Source: Candidatus Poribacteria bacterium (GTDB lineage: Bacteria; Poribacteria; WGA-4E; WGA-3G). Taken from it: DNA of 34,426 nucleotides. The translations under genes and the position numbers were made by a program. Where the stretch lies: positions 1 to 34,426 of the forward strand of contig JAJDUH010000068.1 of the NCBI GenBank assembly GCA_022826805.1. Direction: 5' to 3'. How positions within the stretch are numbered: the stretch's first letter is position 1; the number at the start of each line of letters is the position of its first letter. Below the pieces are notes generated by a model. It searched no databases. It was not told the DNA's origin and saw nothing but the letters and a program-made list of their open reading frames with translations. This document shows positions 7,341 to 14,884 of the stretch, piece after piece.

Positions 7341-8306
7341 TTATGTCGCCATTAAAATTTCAAGGAACGCCGTCATGTATCCGATGGCATACGCCCGACC
7401 CCGGTGTCCCCAATCTGTATCATCAACAACGTGCGGAACGTGATCGGTAATCATGAAGCCTGTGAAACCGACCTCTTTTAGCGTCCGCATCACCTCGAAC
7501 ATATCGCAATTGCCTTCATTCACAAAAGATTCAGCAAATTTTGGGACATGCCCCTCTACATCTCGGAAATGCACGTAGAAAATCTTATCACGCTCCCCGA
7601 AATAACGGATCGCATCCGTGACACCCGGTCCCATTTCTGACCAAGAACCGACACAGAAGTCGAGTCCGTGTATTGGACTGTCTGCGGTTTCCATGCCACG
7701 TTTGAAACCTTCAAAATTGCGGAACAAGCGCGGGACACCCGCAAGGGATTCAACAGGTGGGTCGTCTGGGTGGAGTGCGAGTTTGACACCTACCTCTTCT
7801 GCAACCGGTAAAATTGCGTTCATATAATACTCATAATTTTCCCACATTTCTTCTTCAGTGAAAACACGTCCGTGCGTTAGGGGTGCGTCCTTGACCTCCT
7901 CCATATCAAAGCTCGTAACGGCAGCGCCACCTCTACTCGGTGTTGTCCGGGAAGTACGCCAAACCTCATTTGGCATCCAGTGATACCCAAAAATTTCAAC
8001 GCCAGCCTTACCGATGTTACGAATCGTCGTCGCCATGTTTTCAATTTGTTCGTCGCGGCGTGGCAATCCGAGCATCGCTTCGTCATAAAAGGGGACAGGG
8101 ACGTTCTCAAGTGCTGCCAATCGAAGTCCAGCGTTTTCTACTTCTGTGCGAAGTTGAAGGATGTCCATGAATTCCCAACGTTCTGTGCCAGGAAGTTGAG
8201 GCGTGTTGAGCAGCACATCTTCGACCCCAAGCTGCTTAATGAATTTTAACCGTTCTTCGCTGAGTTCGCTGAATTGCCCTAAACCGAGACGCATTTTGCG
8301 AGCCAT
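7341..8306 (-). CDS. uxuA: mannonate dehydratase (UxuA family)
   Basis: D-mannonate dehydratase (EC 4.2.1.8) converts D-mannonate to 2-keto-3-deoxy-D-gluconate in hexuronate breakdown. The 321-residue protein has the UxuA TIM-barrel motifs: LALHPDDPP (177-184), FCVGSW with Cys218, FYVHFRDVEG with His246, and ITDHVPH with Asp288-His289, matching the family's His/Cys/His/Asp metal site. It is shorter than E. coli UxuA (about 394), as is common in environmental homologues, so another acid-sugar dehydratase activity is possible. AAAGGAGAAAAG precedes the ATG, and a promoter candidate lies at 8327-8355. The restriction-modification pair follows with a 2-bp gap, so the three genes may be cotranscribed. 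No other hexuronate gene is nearby. Confidence 0.85.
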   Translation of the reverse strand: MARKMRLGLGQFSELSEERLKFIKQLGVEDVLLNTPQLPGTERWEFMDILQLRTEVENAGLRLAALENVPVPFYDEAMLGLPRRDEQIENMATTIRNIGKAGVEIFGYHWMPNEVWRTSRTTPSRGGAAVTSFDMEEVKDAPLTHGRVFTEEEMWENYEYYMNAILPVAEEVGVKLALHPDDPPVESLAGVPRLFRNFEGFKRGMETADSPIHGLDFCVGSWSEMGPGVTDAIRYFGERDKIFYVHFRDVEGHVPKFAESFVNEGNCDMFEVMRTLKEVGFTGFMITDHVPHVVDDTDWGHRGRAYAIGYMTAFLEILMAT

Positions 8307-8326
8307 ACTTTTCTCCTTTTTAATCT

Positions 8327-8355
8327 ATTGTCTTGGACGGTGTTTCCCTCGTCAA
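8327..8355 (-). promoter_or_regulatory. sigma70-type promoter candidate for uxuA and the R-M pair
   Basis: On the minus strand TTGACG (8355-8350), a 17-nt spacer and GACAAT (8332-8327). The ATG is about 20 bp downstream of the -10, so the leader would be short but still hold the AAAGGAG ribosome site. Confidence 0.45.
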
Positions 8356-8456
8356 CGCCGGTCTAAAATTATTAATAAGCCTGCTTTAGGTTGTGAGAGG
8401 TCTGTTAACAATTGAAGTACTGCCCTGACAACGGAAGGGCAGCCCAGAGGCAACCG

Positions 8457-8906
8457 TTAAAAATTTTTGTCGCTGTCCAATAGAATAGTCACGGGACCGT
8501 CGTTAACAAGTGCCACGTCCATCATCGCCTGAAAGGTACCGCCCTGCGTAGGGATATTCTGCTGTTCAAGAGCGATAATAAACTCCTCATAAAGTGCGTT
8601 CGCCGATTCAGGACGGGCGGCTTTGATGAAACTCGGTCTCCGTCCTTTGCGACAATCGCCGTAGAGCGTGAATTGTGAAACAACAAGTGCAGCCCCACCC
8701 ATTTCGCGAAGTGAACGATTCATTTTACCTTCTTCGTCCTCGAAGATGCGGAGATTGGCGACTTTGTTAGCGATATATTCTATTTCCGTTGCGGTATCTT
8801 CATGGGCGACACCAAGAAAAATAAGGACGCCTGCTCCAATTTCAGAAACAAGTGTGCCTTCTACGCTAACGCTTGCAGATTTGACGCGTTGAACAACTGC
8901 TCTCAT
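8457..8906 (-). CDS. dtd: D-aminoacyl-tRNA deacylase
   Basis: DTD removes D-amino acids (and glycine) wrongly attached to tRNA, a translation proofreading step in the cytoplasm. The 149-residue protein is the usual length and starts MRAVVQRV, as in nearly all DTDs. The active-site motifs are complete: SQFTLYGD (77-84) and NDGPVT (135-140), which contains the Gly-cisPro pair that reads chirality across the dimer. AAGGGA lies before the ATG at 8906; a longer in-frame extension upstream runs into the preceding gene and is not used. It follows the beta-barrel gene by 23 bp and may be cotranscribed with it. Confidence 0.95.
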   Translation of the reverse strand: MRAVVQRVKSASVSVEGTLVSEIGAGVLIFLGVAHEDTATEIEYIANKVANLRIFEDEEGKMNRSLREMGGAALVVSQFTLYGDCRKGRRPSFIKAARPESANALYEEFIIALEQQNIPTQGGTFQAMMDVALVNDGPVTILLDSDKNF

Positions 8907-8929
8907 TAATAGTTCCCTTAATTTTGCTG

Positions 8930-9904
8930 CTAAAACAGCAGATTCTCGCCGCCAAGTGCCTGTGCCTGCTCGCCACCAAAGGTTAGATTGAACTGGAATC
9001 CGGGACGGCTGTTGAATCCGAGTTGAAAGGCAAGCGTATTTGAGATTTCGTAGCGGAATGTAATGCCAATGAGGTTTGTCACATGCACGCCTGCATACGG
9101 GAGTTCGCGCGAGAAATCGCCTACCAACCACATGTTATCTGAAATCGCTATTTCAGTACCTACTTGCCAGTTGAGCGTGAAAAAATCCGTCGTTTTCAAG
9201 GATTTTGATGTTAAGAAGACACCGACACCTGCGTGGAGTTTGAAAAGGCTACCGAGTTTTTGAGTCCCTACCAGATAGGTATTAACGCCCATAAATGGAA
9301 AACCGTCAGCTGGACTGTGGTCGAGGAATTCATTGTCCGAGTTCAGCCTGTCATCAGCTGTGAAACCGAACTGCGCGTCTCCACCAACGGAAAAGCTTGG
9401 GAAGTTGTCATTGCGATCGGGTTTGATGTTGTACTTGAGTCCGATGACACCGTCAAATAGCGGTTGGTCGTAGACGCGACGGTTGATATTCGGATCTGCA
9501 TCGTTCTCTGCATTGGTGCCGTAGAAATCGTGGACAACCTTCCGTACACCGCCTGTCGAAAATGTGCCACCAAGGATGAGGTCGAGTTCATCGCTTAAAC
9601 CGTAAGCGAATCTGACAGGCACAAGAAACGTCTCGATTTCAAACGTTACGCGATGGGATTCCTCAAACCCACCGATGTCTACTCTTTGACGTAGATCTGG
9701 TAGCAGATCAACTTTGGCGTATTGGAGAAGTCCAAACGTAGTACTAGTGCCTCCCTTACCGAGTGGTTCCGCTGTCTGAATGGTGTTAAGGTGCGAGACC
9801 GCTGGCAATTGCGCTGAGAGGGGCAGTGCGGTGCTGACGAGAAGTGCAGTACAGAGGGTGTAAATAAAGTATTGCGTATTGCGTATTCTGTTTTTAACGT
9901 GCAT
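8930..9904 (-). CDS. outer-membrane beta-barrel protein, function unknown
   Basis: The 324-residue protein begins with a basic N-terminus, a hydrophobic stretch and LPLSAQ, a convincing Sec signal peptide cleaved near residue 31. The rest alternates short amphipathic strands with aromatic residues and turns, with no long hydrophobic helix, ending in a strand (FQFNLTFGG) and a short tail. This is the look of a beta-barrel of about 10-14 strands, similar in style to the MetA-pathway/transporter-like barrels, but I do not recognise a named family. AAGGAT sits about 10 nt before the ATG. A family D repeat separates it from the upstream lipoprotein gene, and dtd follows closely. Confidence 0.65.
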   Translation of the reverse strand: MHVKNRIRNTQYFIYTLCTALLVSTALPLSAQLPAVSHLNTIQTAEPLGKGGTSTTFGLLQYAKVDLLPDLRQRVDIGGFEESHRVTFEIETFLVPVRFAYGLSDELDLILGGTFSTGGVRKVVHDFYGTNAENDADPNINRRVYDQPLFDGVIGLKYNIKPDRNDNFPSFSVGGDAQFGFTADDRLNSDNEFLDHSPADGFPFMGVNTYLVGTQKLGSLFKLHAGVGVFLTSKSLKTTDFFTLNWQVGTEIAISDNMWLVGDFSRELPYAGVHVTNLIGITFRYEISNTLAFQLGFNSRPGFQFNLTFGGEQAQALGGENLLF

Positions 9905-9920
9905 TATGTTTATCCTTACT

Positions 9921-10019
9921 GGTTGTCAGTTTTCAGTTGTCAGTTAAAGAGCGGTTTGTGGAATTCACGCAGCACGCAACCTCCACAGGTTTTAACCGAA
10001 AACTGATAACCGATGACCT
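9921..10019. repeat. family D inverted-repeat element, copy 1
   Basis: Left arm GGTTGTCAGTTTTCAGTTG (from 9921) followed by AAAGAGCGGTTTGT; right arm TTAACCGAAAACTGATAACC (9992-10011). The arms are inverse in style (GGTTATCAGTTTTCGGTTAA). The right end stops 2 bp short of the stop codon (10024-10022) of the lipoprotein gene. Confidence 0.7.
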
Positions 10020-10021
10020 GT

Positions 10022-11134
10022 TTACGGTTTTGCTTCTACCAGTGCGCTTTCGTCTCGCCGTCCATCGGGGCCGGGGGTATCGTCAAAAGCAGTGATAAAG
10101 TACTTCTTGAATTCCAGGGACTGACCGACAAGGTTAGGGTCTTCACCAATAATTGTGAAGTTGCGGTCCTTTCGTCCGACTGCGGGTCGCGGAAGCAGTT
10201 TTCCTGCTGCATCTCTGGTATAGAGTTGGTATCCTGCGAGGTCTGGTTCGGTGTTCGGTATCCATGAAATGACTGCATCGTATTTTGCGTTCAGGAAGGA
10301 CCGGGGTATGTAACGGACCCGAACATTTTTCGGCGGTGCAGGTGGCAGATTCGGCACGGCTGCGGTAATGACGGTTATTGCTTCTGCTCCAAATTCGTCA
10401 ACGCCGGCGACGCGATAGACTTTTCGGGTGCCATCGACTTGAAAATCGTGGTCAAAGTAGTAGAGTTTATCTCGCTTCGGTTCAGCAATCAGTTTGAACC
10501 GGAGGGGTTTATCGTCTTCAGTATCAAGTGCAGCATAGACACGGAAGATAGAGAAATCGTAAGGAAACTCATAACCTTCCCAAAAAAGTTTAATAGTGAG
10601 ATCGGTTGGGTCGCCAAGCGTTACAGTCGGTGCCGGGGGTGGGACGCTCGGTGTTGCGAATGCCGTTTTCCAAATACGACGCGGGTCTTCACTCTCGATA
10701 GGCGGGTTGGTCGGATCTGGTGTTTCGACCCCGTTAACATCCACATAAGTGACCCGATATTCATAAGCGAGCAGCCGTCCGGATGCATCGCGCCGGTCAT
10801 TTTCGAGATTTTGGGTGTCAATGAATTCATTTGCGGGCGCATCAACAGAGCCAACCTGCTGGAATTCCGCATCCGTTTTGCCTGTAGAGCGTCTGTAGAT
10901 GCGATATCCTTTAATGCCTGTCTGACCTATATCGTTCCATGTGACCCGTACCTGTTTATCTCCGGCGAAGAGAGTGAGACCGTCTGGCGCACCAGCAGTC
11001 CGTAAATTCTCCGGATCAAGCGGGTTCGCGAAATCTTCCGTATTTGTGCAAGTGCTAAACAGAAGGACGGCAAAACACATCGGGAGACCTAACAGACAAA
11101 TCTTGCCGTTGAATAAGTGGCGGATGAGGTACAT
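10022..11134 (-). CDS. probable lipoprotein with three fibronectin type III-like domains
   Basis: The 370-residue protein has a hydrophobic N-terminal segment ending VLLFSTC, with Cys29 a possible lipid attachment site; Thr before Cys is not the usual lipobox residue, so lipidation is uncertain. After an ANPLDPEN linker come three FnIII-like repeats, roughly residues 48-150, 165-260 and 268-368, each with a VTW or ISW strand-B motif and a GY-x-[IL]Y motif (GYRIYRR, GYQLYTR). FnIII domains usually mediate protein or polysaccharide contact; no catalytic domain is seen. It is probably anchored in the outer membrane or exported. An AAGGAGAAAATG ribosome region precedes the ATG. It is 80 bp downstream of a small exported protein on the same strand and may share its transcript. 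Confidence 0.7.
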   Translation of the reverse strand: MYLIRHLFNGKICLLGLPMCFAVLLFSTCTNTEDFANPLDPENLRTAGAPDGLTLFAGDKQVRVTWNDIGQTGIKGYRIYRRSTGKTDAEFQQVGSVDAPANEFIDTQNLENDRRDASGRLLAYEYRVTYVDVNGVETPDPTNPPIESEDPRRIWKTAFATPSVPPPAPTVTLGDPTDLTIKLFWEGYEFPYDFSIFRVYAALDTEDDKPLRFKLIAEPKRDKLYYFDHDFQVDGTRKVYRVAGVDEFGAEAITVITAAVPNLPPAPPKNVRVRYIPRSFLNAKYDAVISWIPNTEPDLAGYQLYTRDAAGKLLPRPAVGRKDRNFTIIGEDPNLVGQSLEFKKYFITAFDDTPGPDGRRDESALVEAKP

Positions 11135-11214
11135 TACATTTTCTCCTTTGAAGGGGTGTGGCGAAACCGATGTCCAATCCTGTGGTACACCACCTTGTCC
11201 TTATGAAATGCGTC

Positions 11215-11757
11215 CTAAAAATGGTGCAGGAACCTTAGACTCGCGCGATGCGTTTGGGTATCATAGTGTGGGTACAATTGGAACTTGGTGCGTGGGAGTA
11301 GCAAATCTGTGTTTTGAGAAAAGCGATATGCGAAGTTGCTCAGACGAGTTTTCGGGGTCTCGGATTGATTTTTCAATCCGTCTGCTGGATCGGCTGAACC
11401 CTCTACAAGTTCTGGTGTAACCACTTGATTATAGATTGAGAAAAGCACGGCGAGCCCGACACAACCCATACCGACGCGCGACATGATAGTGCCAGCGTTG
11501 CGCCTAACGAGAAAAGCGTCCTTATGCGTTTGAATGTCTGCTTGGATTGCGGCGTTGAGATAGGTGTCGTATTGGTCTTGAGCAGAGGCTTTGAGAAAAC
11601 TGCTACCGAATTGGAGGCTCATACCTGACGCGAAAAGAGCTATCGATAGGACACGAGAGCGCCGCGCTGCCTCCACCTGCCCACCTGTTAAGAAAAAAAT
11701 AAAAGCACAACTGCACGCAAATGCGATGTATTTTTGAAGGGTGGTATGGTTTTTCAT
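11215..11757 (-). CDS. small exported or membrane protein of unknown function
   Basis: I do not recognise a family. The 180-residue protein has an N-terminal signal-like segment (residues 9-30, ending VEAARR), a second hydrophobic stretch around 36-55, a polar helical part (LKASAQDQYDTYLNAAIQAD) and a further hydrophobic segment near 98-110 (GMGCVGLAVLFSIYNQ), so it is likely membrane-associated. The last 65 residues look different: TPELVEG followed by polar sequence. At DNA level this part carries a REP-like motif and a perfect 8-bp palindrome at 11361-11380, so it may derive from an inserted repeat. AAGGAAT lies before the ATG, and a clear promoter is at 11800-11828. Confidence 0.6.
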   Translation of the reverse strand: MKNHTTLQKYIAFACSCAFIFFLTGGQVEAARRSRVLSIALFASGMSLQFGSSFLKASAQDQYDTYLNAAIQADIQTHKDAFLVRRNAGTIMSRVGMGCVGLAVLFSIYNQVVTPELVEGSADPADGLKNQSETPKTRLSNFAYRFSQNTDLLLPRTKFQLYPHYDTQTHRASLRFLHHF

Positions 11758-11799
11758 AGGTTTATTCCTTATGTGTATTAAACAGATATCTTTCTATAA

Positions 11800-11828
11800 A
11801 GTTTACCGCATTTTTTCTGGAAAGTCAA
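11800..11828 (-). promoter_or_regulatory. sigma70-type promoter for the small exported protein
   Basis: On the minus strand TTGACT (11828-11823), a 17-nt spacer and TAAACT (11805-11800). It would start transcription near 11793, giving a leader of about 36 nt that includes the AAGGAAT ribosome site. Confidence 0.5.
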
Positions 11829-11899
11829 CGTTTTTTGGCGAAGGAAATCACTGTGTGGAAATCACTTCTATTGGTTTTTAACAGCAATGCCGAGTACAA

Positions 11900-11928
11900 T
11901 TGACATTCAGTGGAGGATATAGTAAAAT
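11900..11928 (+). promoter_or_regulatory. sigma70-type promoter for the GspC-like gene
   Basis: Perfect TTGACA (11900-11905), a 17-nt spacer and TAAAAT (11923-11928). It faces away from the minus-strand promoter at 11800-11828. The predicted leader to the ATG at 12017 is about 80 nt. Confidence 0.6.
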
Positions 11929-12016
11929 TAAAGAGAACCTTCTGCAATGGAGATTGTCTTAAACTGTGAATAGAGATTTATAAAGTCCGCTTGGGAAGTG
12001 CCCGGAGGAAAACTGA

Positions 12017-12853
12017 ATGGAATTAAGAAATACTGGTAATCAACGCAGCATCCTGGCAAAACTGGGGATCGGATGTGTCGTATGTCTACTCCTCGGTTTT
12101 GGGATATTACTGCACGCCCAAGAGAAAACAAAAGCGGATTTTATTGGTACAAAATCGGAGATGAATTCGGCGAAAATGCAAGATATGGCAAAAATGAAGG
12201 AACAAGCCGAGACGCAACGTAGATTTCGGCAACGTCAAAACCGTGTGGCAGTTGATTTTGGCGAGAATGCGGCGTTCTATAAAGTGATTATTGATAACAA
12301 TCTCTTTCGACCGTTGGGATGGACTGCACCCAACAACGAACCTGCCTACAGTTTGGTTGGGACTGCTGTTGATGCCGACGGTGTAATAGCGCAGGCGACG
12401 CTCTTGGAGAAACGATCGAACCGCTACCATTTTGTTACCATAGGGGAAAAGTTAGGGGACATAACAGTAAAGGACATCCAAGCGAAACAGGTGGTAATAG
12501 AAAAAGACGGAAAGCCGATAACACTGAAGACAGAGACACTCCAGTTTCTCACGACGAATCGGGGTGGTGGCAGCAAAGGTGGCGAAGGAAGTCAGAGCGC
12601 ATCTGAAAAAGAAGGAAGTGCTGCAGCGGAAAACCAAGCCAACGCCAGACAACGGCAGATGGAAGCTGAGATGCGCAGACAAATGGAGATGAAAAAGCAG
12701 ATTGAGATGTTAGGGATAAACCAGAAGGAGTTAGCAGAGAAACTTCGGAATTCTTCACCAGCGGAGCGGCAGGAAATAATGCGGGAAATTAGGAGGCGGG
12801 CTGCTGGGAATAGAAGAGCCGGGAACAGAGGACGAGCTAATAGAAATAGGTAG
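12017..12853 (+). CDS. membrane-anchored GspC/PilP-like protein with Arg-rich tail
   Basis: The 278-residue protein has a short cytoplasmic start, one transmembrane helix (about 15-33) and then a periplasmic region. Residues 88-175 resemble the homology region of type II secretion protein GspC and the related PilP fold: IIDNNLFRPLGW, then YSLVGTA, an FVTIGEKLGD turn and VVIEKDGKPI. GspC links the inner-membrane pump to the secretin. No PDZ or coiled-coil GspC C-terminus is present; instead there is a Gly/Ser linker, a long charged helix (about 205-265) and an Arg/Asn-rich end (RRRAAGNRRAGNRGR). No other secretion gene is nearby, so the role is uncertain. GGAGGAAAA precedes the ATG, and a strong terminator follows at 12880. 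Confidence 0.55.
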   Translation: MELRNTGNQRSILAKLGIGCVVCLLLGFGILLHAQEKTKADFIGTKSEMNSAKMQDMAKMKEQAETQRRFRQRQNRVAVDFGENAAFYKVIIDNNLFRPLGWTAPNNEPAYSLVGTAVDADGVIAQATLLEKRSNRYHFVTIGEKLGDITVKDIQAKQVVIEKDGKPITLKTETLQFLTTNRGGGSKGGEGSQSASEKEGSAAAENQANARQRQMEAEMRRQMEMKKQIEMLGINQKELAEKLRNSSPAERQEIMREIRRRAAGNRRAGNRGRANRNR

Positions 12854-12879
12854 TCCTTTGGATCTTCAGAGCTTGCTTA

Positions 12880-12906
12880 AAGGCGCGGTTATAAACCGCG
12901 CCTTTT
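12880..12906. terminator. bidirectional intrinsic terminator between convergent genes
   Basis: AAAGGCGCGGTT-ATA-AACCGCGCCTTTTT forms a perfect 12-bp stem with a 3-nt loop and T tracts on both strands. It ends the GspC-like gene (stop 12853) and the minus-strand PhyH gene (stop 12918). Confidence 0.9.
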
Positions 12907-12917
12907 TGTTCTAATAA

Positions 12918-13736
12918 CTAAGCTGCCTCTTGCGAGTTTTCCGGCATGTTTTCAAGTCGAGAGAGCCAGTAGCTCACATCAAATGAGGCATCACCAGTAA
13001 GGAAACGCCACTGCTTGATGCGGTTGACGATCTCGAGTCGAACATCGTTCCCGTACCATCTGTGATTCCGACCTAAGATGCCGTGGAAAGAGGCTGTATC
13101 AAGATCGTCTGTATTCCAGAGTTTGAGTTGGCGCACCGTGGGGTTGAGGCGGAGTTTAAACATATAGCGTGTCCGATCAGTCAAATTCGGTTGCGCGCAG
13201 TGCCACATCCCGTGATGCACGACGAGCAGCGTACCTGCCTTGCAGACGACGGGCAGCTGTCCGAGGAAGTTCTGGTAACGCGCGATGTCCGTTTCGCAGA
13301 CACGGCGATAGTGGCTCCCCGGTAAAATCATTGTTCCCCCCATTTCGCGCGGCGTATCGTGCGAGAAATAGAAAAATTGGATGTCAAAATGCAGCCGTAA
13401 GTCAATGATTGCATCGGCATGCCAAATCTGTCCTATTTCGTTTTCGGGGCGTACAATGTGAACGGCATGGTGATCGTAAAGCGGATCCTCGCCGACGAGG
13501 CTGTGAATGATACCTTTCACCTCTGGCTGTCGAAAGACTTTGCCCACAGCAGAGTCATCATCCCAGACTTCGTCTAAAATCGTGCCGCCGCGTCCACGTA
13601 CAATAACACCCGCTTCCATTTCGGCGTGCGCTGCTTCATTCAATTCGCGAGGGATGAGTTCGTCGAAGCGAAGGTAACCGTCCGAAACGAAGTTCGCCAT
13701 CTGTTCTGTACTGAGTAAATGATTTTTATCGCTCAT
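12918..13736 (-). CDS. phytanoyl-CoA dioxygenase family protein (PhyH, Fe(II)/2-oxoglutarate)
   Basis: The 272-residue protein belongs to the PhyH family (PF05721), non-haem iron enzymes that hydroxylate (or otherwise oxidise) small molecules with O2 and 2-oxoglutarate. The jelly-roll facial triad is visible: His106-Ala-Asp108 in WHADAI and His179 in GMWHCAQPN, with Arg190 a likely 2-oxoglutarate ligand. MILPGSH (136-142) is also typical. The N-terminal EQMANFVSDGYLRF matches the family's opening. The ATG overlaps the stop of the upstream small gene by 4 nt (ATGA), and GGAGAAAA lies upstream, so the two are translationally coupled. The native substrate is unknown. Confidence 0.85.
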   Translation of the reverse strand: MSDKNHLLSTEQMANFVSDGYLRFDELIPRELNEAAHAEMEAGVIVRGRGGTILDEVWDDDSAVGKVFRQPEVKGIIHSLVGEDPLYDHHAVHIVRPENEIGQIWHADAIIDLRLHFDIQFFYFSHDTPREMGGTMILPGSHYRRVCETDIARYQNFLGQLPVVCKAGTLLVVHHGMWHCAQPNLTDRTRYMFKLRLNPTVRQLKLWNTDDLDTASFHGILGRNHRWYGNDVRLEIVNRIKQWRFLTGDASFDVSYWLSRLENMPENSQEAA

Positions 13737-14011
13737 GAGATTTTCTCCAATTTCTCAAGAATATACTCAAACCTGAGATATGAGGTATGGTATTCCATAC
13801 CCGGATAAGCAGGAAATTGTTGTGGAAACTGAATCACTCGCCAGCCATCTTGCATAGCTTCCACAACCGAGCTATAGGGTGGAGCATCGCTGTCACCTGT
13901 GGTATGGCGTTTTTGACCAGTACCATCGTACATTGCCCAAGCGACAACGTTACTATTCAAATCAGGCGTGTGCAGATGTAACACGAGGAGTTGTTGCCTT
14001 AATTCAGACAT
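13733..14011 (-). CDS. small conserved protein of unknown function
   Basis: The 92-residue protein has no signal peptide, membrane segment or known catalytic motif. It contains conserved-looking stretches such as HTPDLNSNVVAWAMYDG and GWRVIQFPQQFPAYPGMEY. From memory, similar small proteins occur in cyanobacteria and other environmental bacteria without known function; I cannot verify that here. It overlaps the PhyH start by 4 nt and follows the LamG gene by 35 bp, so it is part of a glgC-LamG-small gene-PhyH transcription unit. AAGGAGAATG lies rather far (about 13 nt) before the ATG. Confidence 0.75.
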   Translation of the reverse strand: MSELRQQLLVLHLHTPDLNSNVVAWAMYDGTGQKRHTTGDSDAPPYSSVVEAMQDGWRVIQFPQQFPAYPGMEYHTSYLRFEYILEKLEKIS

Positions 14012-14046
14012 AATATCAGTTCATTCTCCTTAACGCATCTTGGAAT

Positions 14047-14832
14047 TTACCGAGTCGCTTGTTCTTTAATTTGACTCCAAGTTGTTACCAACTTGCCACC
14101 GGGTTGCACGTCTAAAGCTACAGCCATACCATCTTCGATTAATTCGTTAATTTCTTCTTCGCTGAGAGATCTGTCGTAGAGTACAACTTCATCAATAGTT
14201 CCCGACATCCAATAGCCCCCGACGTCGCAACCACCAATAAAGAAAACATTATCGTGGGTATCAGGTTCCGTCCCTGGTGACACTTCTGCATCTACTTCTC
14301 CGTCAATGTAGAGTTTAAAGTCGGAGCCATCATAAGTGCCTGCAACGTGGTGCCATTCGCCATCGGTGACAACGGTTTGCGCATCAAACGATTTCCAACC
14401 GCCGCCTGTTGTGAAGGAATAGTGGATGACACCCGTGTTAATATGTCCGAAGAGCCCGTAATTCCTGCCGACAGGCCCTCGGTTCTCTTTAGTGGCGATA
14501 ATCTGCCAGGCACCGGAGATTTTAGGGATATTTATCCACGCAGCGACCGTGAAGTCCTCAAGGTCAAGTAAGTTATCATCATTGACAGTCACCATATCGG
14601 TGCCTCCAAACTCCATAGCCCCGTCAAATTTCCCGTTGACCCATTTCGGCTTTCCTTGTGCAATTTCGCCATCCAGTCCGTTATCAGAGGAATCTGTAAC
14701 GGCTTGCCCCTTGCCTTCATCAAACAACCAGGCACCGACGAGTCCATCTGTGTCCAGTGCTGTGGCGTACGGTGCCATGAAAAGTATCAGGAGAGGGAGG
14801 GTTAAAATTAGAAGTGATAGTCCTTTAAGCAT
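14047..14832 (-). CDS. exported LamG/concanavalin A-like domain protein
   Basis: The 261-residue protein starts with a clear Sec signal peptide (hydrophobic to about residue 25, MAPYATALD). Residues 30-235 form one LamG-type jelly roll: GLVGAWLFDEGKG, LEDFTVAAWI, GEWHHVAGTYDG, KLYIDGE and GTIDEVVLYDRSLSEEEI, the standard landmarks of LamG_3/Laminin_G_3 domains that bind glycans or proteins. A short tail (VTTWSQIKEQ) follows; no catalytic or anchoring domain is present, so it is likely periplasmic or secreted. AAGGAGA precedes the ATG. It lies 52 bp after glgC on the same strand, but nothing links its function to glycogen. Confidence 0.85.
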   Translation of the reverse strand: MLKGLSLLILTLPLLILFMAPYATALDTDGLVGAWLFDEGKGQAVTDSSDNGLDGEIAQGKPKWVNGKFDGAMEFGGTDMVTVNDDNLLDLEDFTVAAWINIPKISGAWQIIATKENRGPVGRNYGLFGHINTGVIHYSFTTGGGWKSFDAQTVVTDGEWHHVAGTYDGSDFKLYIDGEVDAEVSPGTEPDTHDNVFFIGGCDVGGYWMSGTIDEVVLYDRSLSEEEINELIEDGMAVALDVQPGGKLVTTWSQIKEQATR

Positions 14833-14884
14833 CAGAAATTCTCCTTATTACATCAGCCTTTGGCTATAAAATTAAGGCTATAGG

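Noticed and set aside
8420..8442. CTGCCCT/AGGGCAG hairpin after dtd as a terminator
   Set aside because: No T tract follows on the minus strand, so intrinsic termination is not supported.
8907..9131. N-terminal extension of dtd by 75 residues
   Set aside because: It overlaps the upstream gene and precedes the conserved MRAVVQRV start, which has its own ribosome site.
10439..11005. A 188-codon plus-strand frame
   Set aside because: It is antisense to the FnIII lipoprotein, which has a ribosome site, signal segment and domain pattern; the antisense product has none.
10941..11420. A 159-codon plus-strand frame
   Set aside because: It crosses the start of one minus-strand gene and the end of another, and has no domain or ribosome site.
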